From Paraspadella gotoi (lineage: Eukaryota; Chaetognatha), in assembly GCA_051294375.1 (NCBI GenBank), contig CM119265.1, positions 10,864,338-10,928,337 of the forward strand: a stretch of DNA of 64,000 bases. Direction: 5' to 3'. The translations under genes were made by a program, and so were the position numbers. Below, piece by piece: positions 56,976-64,000 of this stretch. Position 1 is the first letter of the stretch; each line of letters starts with the position of its first letter. The notes beneath the pieces were generated by a model. It saw nothing but the letters and a program-made list of their open reading frames with translations, was not told where the DNA came from and ran no database searches.

Positions 56976-59900
56976 TCATCTTGAAAAGTTGTAACAGTGT
57001 CTTCGGGGTTCTTCACATCCGGGGACGGCAGCTTCGAGATCGATTCTCGGATCGGGAACGCCGCACCCGAAAATGCGGACAATCTAAAAAAAAAAGTGAG
57101 TCGGTTAAGAAAAAAGGGTAAGTTAAAGTTACTGAGATCCTCACCCGTCGATGCATCCGAACGTCGACGGCGGCCTCGTGGACCGTCTCTCCGTCGCAGT
57201 TCCACACGGAATTCTTGACGGTGGACCGGAACTGAGCGCGACGCTTCGAGCAAGCGCCGCATCCCACCTCGGCGCAGGTGCCTACGACGGATCCGACGCC
57301 GCAGGAGGGCGCCGGCGTTTCTGCATTGTCGCTGGGAATGAGGTTGAGGTCGTCGCGAGTTCCGGCGTCATCACTGACGGGCGTCGGTGTAGGCGTCGTT
57401 GCAGGGGTGCTCTTTTTGAGAAAGAAATCAAATGGAGGGGATGATATTGAAATTAACTTGAAAACCCGATTCCAAACGGTTTTCTCTCGTCCTACTTCGC
57501 TTACCGTCCGTTTAGGACAAGCGCATGCGTCCAACAACCCGCCGGCGTCGATATTCTTGGGCCTAAACTTAAAGGCTTTAACGCGGAAGACTTTGACGAA
57601 GTGGAAGTCCAGTTGATTGACGTTGTGGCGCGCGCAGTTGATGAGGTGGCGAAGGTAAGTGAACCGCGAGCATTCCGACGCCAGCATCAAGTCCATACAT
57701 CCGTCTCCCAGATGACCGTATGGAGACAGGCCGTCCGGACAGAGGCCGCAACTGGGGAATTAAATGGGGAAGATTAAACTCGTATATATATATCAAGGGT
57801 AACAATCGCACATTTAAGTCATAAGAAACAAGGTTCCGCTTCGCCTAACCGGGCCGACATCATGATGCAGTTGACGCCGATGAATTTTCCTCGAACGCTG
57901 ACCCATTCGTTCGACGACCTCGAGGACGACCTCTTCGGTCCGAGCTGGAGCGTGTCCGGCCTCTTTGGCTCCAGCAGGTCGTCGTCTTTGCCGCCGCCTC
58001 GATTCGCGTTCGACGTCGTCGTCTTCGTCCCCAACGACGAGACGGACAACCGCGCCCCCGGGCGACGAAAGTCCGAATCAAAATTCAGCCGGATTCCGGT
58101 GACGCCGGCAATACCGGCGTCCTCGGGCGACAACAACGCCTCTCCGTCAGAAGGTGACGGAGTGAGGGCGATGGGGGCCTCGTCGTCGTGGTCTTCCTCG
58201 GCTACGCCGCCGCCACAGACTTCGCAGCCCGAGTAACAAACGACGCCGTCGCCCGGATGACTCTGGCTGTTGCCACTGGGCAGAAACGTGACTTCGCCCT
58301 CGTACGAGTCGAACGTTAACAATTTTTTGAATCCCGCCAAGTTGTATCGACCTGCGAGGAGGCGGGGATAGAGGATTAACTTTACTTTGTCTCTAACGAT
58401 ACGACGCTCAAGTTTTTTTTGACCAGAACACGTTCCAAGAAAACTACTGGACCAAATTTATTGAAATTTGGAATGAACGATCCCTATGTGAATACAAATA
58501 GAAATATCGAGGCGAATTTCAATAATTGACCCCTGAGCCGAGATATGGGCACTCTGGGGGGTCACCCATTGGGGCAAAAAATGGTCAAAAATTTTTGTTT
58601 TGAACAGTTGCACAGACGTTTACTCTTCCACAAAAATCTATTTATTACCTCAAAAATGTTAGATCACCTTAATTTTCATCTTCTAAACATCAGCTGTTCA
58701 ATTCAGATTTGGAATAATTTTGGAAAATTGGAAGTAAAACGATGAACCATGCATCTTCAAACAATGCTTAATTATTGAAAATTTATCAATTTTAGTTCTA
58801 AAATGTTTTTTTTACATGTTTTAGACTTCAATGCACCTGATGCTACTAAAAAATATAAGAAAAAAATTTTTAGCCTTTTTTGGCCCGACAGGGGTCCAGC
58901 CCCAGGACCCTGTATCTCTTGTCAATGGTTGAATATTAAAATTTGTCTCGATAATTCCATTTATATCGTCATTAGGACTGTATATGTAAAATTTCATAAA
59001 TTTCGATCAAGTACTTTGGTGGGAACAGATTCTGGTTACAAAAAAGGGGTCCCACGTTTTATAATATGAAGCCTTCTGTAATTAATAATTAATTTATTCA
59101 AGTTAATTAATTAATTAGGCAATTAATTAATTAATTTGATACGAAAGGTTTGTTTTTAGGTCTTTTCATCACTAACCACGACAAAAGCAATGACGACGAT
59201 GAGAATAATGCCAATAACGATTGACTTGATTGATTGATTGAATAATTAATTAATAGATAAATAAATTGATTGACTGAATAATTAATTAATAGATAAATAA
59301 ATTGAGCGATTGAATAATTAATTGATTGAAGAAGCATAATCAATTAGTGAAACAGGTTTTTTTTTTCCATTTAAACTCATTTCCACTCGGATGATTCCAT
59401 CGAAACTTCATATTCAGCTCAATCACACACTTTCCTACCCGGTATCCACACAAAAAAATTTCATTCCAATCCATAAATCCAATCACGAGTAATTAGTATT
59501 TTTTGCTAAGGTGGAACGGATGGACGGACAGACAGACAGACTTTATTTGCATAATTTATCATAATTCGATGTTCAGACATAATATAAGTGAATGCCCGAC
59601 AAGATTGAGGGGGCGGACCGACAAAGTGAATTATAGAGTCGGGATCTGCTGGTAAGCAGATCCGACTAAAAAAACTTTTGCGCGCACCTGGTCCCAAACA
59701 TCGGTATTTTTCGCTGTTGAGCAGGACGTCGCCATAGTAACCGTAGCCCATGAAGGTGAAGGAATAGCGGAGAAGTTGACGCCGATGGTGGACGGCGGCG
59801 ACATCGAGGGAGACCGTCTTGCCGAGCACGACTTGGATGGCGCACGTCTCGGGGTCGTTGTTGCCTGAGAAATTGAGGAACGAAAGAGGAAGGCCGATGG

Positions 59901-61478
59901 GGCATGGAGACAAAATAAAGCTCAATGTACCAACGTCAATATCGGAAACTCGATCGCAAAAGATTCGCCCGATAATGCATAGAAATTTATACCATATTAG
60001 TTGTGGTAATAACCTTTCTTTTTCGTTGTTATGAAAAATAAAATTCGTTGTGAACTAAAGCCATTTTGCCTCAATACCATTTTAGTTAAAATTGTACATT
60101 CAGTCATTCACTGTTTAGGATCTTCCCGGTCCACAACGTAACGCTAACTACCCATAACCTTAACTACCTCTTACCATAATGATAAAAGCGAATAAAAATA
60201 TAACCAACCGGTTCGGTTACGGTCAGTAAAAGTATGCCCATTTTTGCATCATTTTTAACATTTGTTATTATGTTAGGAAAAGAGAGCTTATTTATAATTA
60301 TAAAATTAATGGAAAGATTTATTATTTATAAAATGAATAGATTGTGGCGAATCCTAAATTCGCCTCCCGTATAGCTTGGTGAAACTCAGCTCGTCCCATT
60401 GGCTTGGACAGCTAAGTTCCCCTCACGGTCACGCTGGTTAAAGTGTGATGGTGTTGGCATAAACATGCCAGTGACATGGGGTGGTCACTGCAGGTCCAAA
60501 GCCCTGAGCCCCAGCTGTCGAGAGATGCCTCACACCCCAGGCATCACACATGTCCCTCCGTTGCCATAAGTGGTGAGCCCTACTATCGAACACGCAACGG
60601 CTGCGTACCGTCACTCACGTTGTCGCTTAAGGATATGCATCCTAGGCCTATGCCCTACTTCTCGCTCGCTCGCTCTCTATGGAAATCTACTCTGAAGACA
60701 GTCACTCTAGGCTTGGTCACCCCAGTGTACTGTCTTGGGGGGGGCATGTGTGGCGAATCCTAAATTCGCTTCCCGTATAGCTAGGTGTAACTCAGCTCGT
60801 CCCATTGGCTTGGACAGCAAAGTACTCGTTCATCAACCGTGAGTTCCGGGTTCAATCCCCTCGCGGTCACGCTGGTTAAAGTGTCATGGTGTCGGCATAA
60901 ACACGCCAGTGACATGGGGTGGTCACTGCAGGTGCAAAGCCCTGAGCGCAAGCTGTCGGGAGATGCCTCACACCACAGGCATCACACATGTTCCTCCGTT
61001 GCCATAAGATAATTTTTCTTTAACACGAAATTCCTTACCCAGAACGGAATAGGCCATGCAGTCTGTGGATCCACAGGGAATGATGCCGAGGGGAATGCGG
61101 AGGGCGCGGACGGCGGCGTCGGGGTCGTGGAGGTCGACCTTGGCGGCGAGGTTGACGCGACGGATGAGGGCATTGGCCATCTCGTTGAAGGTCCCGTCTC
61201 CGCCCACCGCCACCACGCCGTCGAAGGAATCGAGATCGAGTTTCTGAGGGAACAAAGATTGAAAGGATGAGGAACGGGTAAGGGAAGATCCGCGAAGATC
61301 CGGGTCAGGACTAACTCACCCCGACGACGTCGATGCCGTGGCCGGCGAATTGCGTCTCCACGACCGTGACGGCTATTCCAGCCAAATCGAAGATCGGTTC
61401 CACCTTGCGGTGAAATATTCTAGGGCCGCGTCCTTTGCCGCCGTAAGGGTTCAGCAGGACGAAAATGCGGCGTGGGCG
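56976..61478 (-). CDS. CERK: Ceramide kinase, 3' seven exons (5' part missing)
   Basis: This enzyme phosphorylates ceramide to ceramide-1-phosphate. Exons 61320-61478, 61039-61243, 59688-59864, 57850-58351, 57505-57751, 57145-57411 and 56976-57083 carry 501 codons after the entry phase. Visible parts: RIFVLLNPYGGKGRG (ATP-site loop), VVAVGGDGTFNE, LGIIPCGSTDCMAYS, LLRYSFTFMGYGYYGD, the CERK-specific CxxxCxxC motif (CYSGCEVC), YGHLGDGCMDLML and NSVWNCDGE. The N-terminal PH region expected before RIFVLL is not found between 61479 and the N run, so it lies beyond the window or gap. An insertion of about 100 Ser/Asp-rich residues follows the Cys motif. Confidence 0.92.
58352..59069. other. CERK intron segment without recognised content
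   Basis: Unique-looking AT-rich sequence between CERK exon 57850-58351 and the truncated R2 repeat. A plus frame at 58803-59069 has no recognised family. Confidence 0.5.
59070..59668 (+). mobile_element. R2 repeat, 5'-truncated, in a CERK intron
   Basis: It lacks the AACAAGTTTG start but has the last 170-bp unit, the GACGGACAGACAGACAGAC tract and the terminal hairpin. It ends about 20 bp before the splice donor region of CERK exon 59688-59864. Confidence 0.65.
60349..61010 (+). mobile_element. Two copies of a second tRNA-derived SINE-like repeat in a CERK intron
   Basis: Copies at about 60349-60590 and 60749-61010 both begin GTGGCGAATCCTAAATTCGC and end CCTCCGTTGCCATAAG. The second keeps a B-box-like GGGTTCAATCCC; the first has lost that segment. 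Both contain CATGGGGTGGTCACTGCAGG. They are separated by about 150 bp of linker that ends in the start of the next copy. The intron ends only about 30 bp after the second copy. Confidence 0.65.
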
Positions 61479-61621
61479 CTTTTGGAAAAAACAAATCTTA
61501 AAAGTATAGTGATCTCGCCAGACGTTGATATCAAAGAAAATTAATGAAAAAATCCGAAAAAAAAAACTGAATGATTGATGCGATTATAAAAATTATTAAT
61601 GTAATAGTAATTGATGTAATA

Positions 61622-61790
61622 GAAATTGATTGATTCAATGATCACCAAATATTGATGCGATGATAACCAAGAGATTGATGCGATGATAACCAAATGATTG
61701 ATGCGATGATACCCAAATATTGATAATATGATAACCAAATATTGATGCGATGATAACCAAATGAATGACAATGAGTCATTCATCGTAAAC
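61622..61790. repeat. Minisatellite, inverted array
   Basis: Six units on the minus strand (ATTGATGCGATGATAACCAA), part of the right-hand window-end repeat. Confidence 0.75.
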
Positions 61791-62079
61791 AAACAAATGC
61801 GTGTATGAGTGAGAGAGAGAAAAAGAAGAGAGAAGCTGCACAGCCGCTGGACAACCGCTCCTGAGCGAACTCGTTTTTAAACGAATCAGAAGAAGCTGCG
61901 ATGAAAAAAAGAGCGAGAAAAAGAGATAGAAATAGAGAAACTGGACAGCCGCTGTAGCAGATTAATTTGTGGATTATCTCAAATAAGTTCCTCAATCTCA
62001 TTTTCATATTATTGTATTCTGGTATTTAAGGTTAAATATTAATATTTTACATTGATAAATGATCATATTTGTTTGTGGT

Positions 62080-62267
62080 ATGGTGGACTAAAATCCACCA
62101 ACCGTTCATCAGCGGCCATTGGTGCCGCAGGCAAGTCATTCGCCTCCCAACCCAAAGGTCCGGGTTTCTAGCCCGGTGGTAGCCTAGCAGTTAAGAGGGA
62201 TGGGGCGCTTAACCCGCCTGTAACATGGTGTTACAGCCTGATCTGAAGCTCAGGGACTGCTTATATT
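62080..62267 (+). mobile_element. tRNA-Gly-like SINE, copy 3 (3'-truncated)
   Basis: It matches the other two copies through CAGGGACTGCTTATATT and then stops, so about 45 bp of the tail are missing. It interrupts the right-hand copy of the window-end repeat; the corresponding left-hand copy (about 1700) has no insertion. Confidence 0.75.
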
Positions 62268-62813
62268 AGATGAGAATCTCGAATAAAAAAAATTTAACAT
62301 TTTTCTAATAGAGATTTCCGTTAAAATCTGACTACCCAAATTGCAAACGAGATTTCCAGAAATTCGGGTAAAAAACAGTTGTAAAAACATATGATTCCGA
62401 TAGCGTTATATCTTAAGAGCTAGCCAAATTCGTCTTATGGCATTTGATAAAGGATTTAATATCAAACAAGCCAGGGGAAATGCACTAGTCATCTCCGGAG
62501 AATTTTCAAACCTTGTTCATACTATAAAAATGAATGGGAAATTTTGCTTTTCGAAAATTGTAAACGGGGTTAGGGTATGTTAACATTATAAATATTACTT
62601 CGAATTATGAGATTTAGAAAGCCTCTTGTCTCAAGAGCTTGCCAAATTTTTCTTTTCATTATCGACCAAACTCTTCATAGTAAACCAACGTGGTAAAGTC
62701 CATTGGTCTGGTTTGACAACATGAAATTTTTATTTAATAAGATTATTTAATAAAAGGAAGCCATAATCATTGAGCACATACAAGTTACAATATTAGAATT
62801 ATTTTTGCTGAAA

Positions 62814-63757
62814 NNNNNNNNNNNNNNNNNNNNNNNNNNNNNNNNNNNNNNNNNNNNNNNNNNNNNNNNNNNNNNNNNNNNNNNNNNNNNNNNNNNNNNN
62901 NNNNNNNNNNNNNNNNNNNNNNNNNNNNNNNNNNNNNNNNNNNNNNNNNNNNNNNNNNNNNNNNNNNNNNNNNNNNNNNNNNNNNNNNNNNNNNNNNNNN
63001 NNNNNNNNNNNNNNNNNNNNNNNNNNNNNNNNNNNNNNNNNNNNNNNNNNNNNNNNNNNNNNNNNNNNNNNNNNNNNNNNNNNNNNNNNNNNNNNNNNNN
63101 NNNNNNNNNNNNNNNNNNNNNNNNNNNNNNNNNNNNNNNNNNNNNNNNNNNNNNNNNNNNNNNNNNNNNNNNNNNNNNNNNNNNNNNNNNNNNNNNNNNN
63201 NNNNNNNNNNNNNNNNNNNNNNNNNNNNNNNNNNNNNNNNNNNNNNNNNNNNNNNNNNNNNNNNNNNNNNNNNNNNNNNNNNNNNNNNNNNNNNNNNNNN
63301 NNNNNNNNNNNNNNNNNNNNNNNNNNNNNNNNNNNNNNNNNNNNNNNNNNNNNNNNNNNNNNNNNNNNNNNNNNNNNNNNNNNNNNNNNNNNNNNNNNNN
63401 NNNNNNNNNNNNNNNNNNNNNNNNNNNNNNNNNNNNNNNNNNNNNNNNNNNNNNNNNNNNNNNNNNNNNNNNNNNNNNNNNNNNNNNNNNNNNNNNNNNN
63501 NNNNNNNNNNNNNNNNNNNNNNNNNNNNNNNNNNNNNNNNNNNNNNNNNNNNNNNNNNNNNNNNNNNNNNNNNNNNNNNNNNNNNNNNNNNNNNNNNNNN
63601 NNNNNNNNNNNNNNNNNNNNNNNNNNNNNNNNNNNNNNNNNNNNNNNNNNNNNNNNNNNNNNNNNNNNNNNNNNNNNNNNNNNNNNNNNNNNNNNNNNNN
63701 NNNNNNNNNNNNNNNNNNNNNNNNNNNNNNNNNNNNNNNNNNNNNNNNNNNNNNNNN
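62814..63757. other. Assembly gap (N run, 944 bp)
   Basis: Unresolved bases. The sequence on the left is the window-end repeat. Nothing can be said of the content; the missing 5' exons of CERK could be here or further right. Confidence 0.99.
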
Positions 63758-64000
63758 TATATAAAAATTGTTTTGTAAATAAAACAAACAAATGAATTTT
63801 TGTTATTGTTATTATTATTGTTGGTTGTAGTCTTATTATGTTTTTAACGTTGTGGTCCCTCTCTCATTTATAGTTAAAATTTTAAAAATTTAATTTTATA
63901 CATTTTATACCATTAAGCTCTTGTCTTGACTTTTAATATCTTTAACATTTCATTTCATTTTAAAAGTGTAGGAATATATGGTGACAATTTTACAAGGGCC
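63758..64000. other. Right margin; start of another long-TIR element copy
   Basis: AT-rich. The last about 25 bp (ATGGTGACAATTTTACAAG) match the outer end of the long-TIR element at 52838-54136, so a second copy probably continues past the window. Confidence 0.5.

Larger units (their letters stand above)
61580..62813 (-). repeat. Window-end repeat, right copy, running into the N gap
   Basis: Inverted counterpart of 1095-2310, carrying SINE copy 3 (62080-62267). The last bases before the N run match the left copy near 1095, so the gap begins inside a dispersed repeat. Confidence 0.7.

Noticed and set aside
62747-63791. Frames of over 300 residues across the N run
   Set aside because: They consist of undetermined bases.

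Overview
The window is nuclear DNA from an animal whose introns have been heavily enlarged by transposons. The evidence is spliceosomal introns with GT-AG and two GC-AG borders, orthologues of metazoan or opisthokont genes (ARAP, PDCD6/ALG-2, MKRN2OS, NDUFAF8, NUDT2, CMC2, PIGT, ARP3, ceramide kinase), GC-rich exons in AT-rich introns, and many nested mobile elements. Unmodified introns are about 50-160 bp; almost every longer one is explained by an identifiable insertion. I could not fix the species or phylum from the sequence. All nine recognised genes and one unrecognised gene lie on the minus strand. I assembled exons by hand; joined exon lengths keep one reading frame through each gene model.

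Layout: 1-2.7 kb, a dispersed repeat (inverted relative to the right end) and a palindrome. 4.2-32.8 kb, a 32-exon ARAP gene (predicted 2,424 aa) with PH1, PH2, Arf-GAP, ankyrin-region, PH3, PH4, Rho-GAP, RA and PH5 parts, preceded by a long N-terminal region rich in YxxP and PxPxPR motifs. 34.1-40.3 kb, six compact genes: an unknown 142-aa protein, PDCD6, MKRN2OS, NDUFAF8, NUDT2 and CMC2. 40.7-48.4 kb, PIGT (11 exons, 660 aa). 49.2-55.0 kb, ARP3 (8 exons, 414 aa). 57.0-61.5 kb, the 3' part of ceramide kinase; its 5' exons are not in the window. An N run occupies 62,814-63,757.

The mobile elements are the most unusual content. (a) Two hAT-like elements of one family share TAGGGTGGAG ends and have perfect 8-bp target duplications, one in ARAP and one in PIGT; a third hAT-like element lies in ARP3. 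(b) Inside the PIGT hAT copy is a DIRS-like candidate with inverted ends and an internal region complementary to both ends joined at a shared AATT; a second, weaker candidate of the same design fills an ARAP intron. (c) Two elements carry only a GIY-YIG endonuclease of Penelope type between long inverted terminal repeats. (d) There are tRNA-Gly-like SINEs, a second SINE family, an LTR remnant beside a 39-nt tRNA-Leu-like stretch, and two large non-coding families, R1 (terminal ATCGTCGCAATCGC inverted repeats) and R2 (terminal hairpin).

Functionally the genes are a mixed housekeeping set: ARAP and ARP3 both act on the actin cytoskeleton, PIGT in GPI anchoring, CERK in sphingolipid phosphorylation, and NDUFAF8 and CMC2 in respiratory-chain assembly. 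Their neighbouring positions look like ordinary compact gene packing rather than a pathway cluster.
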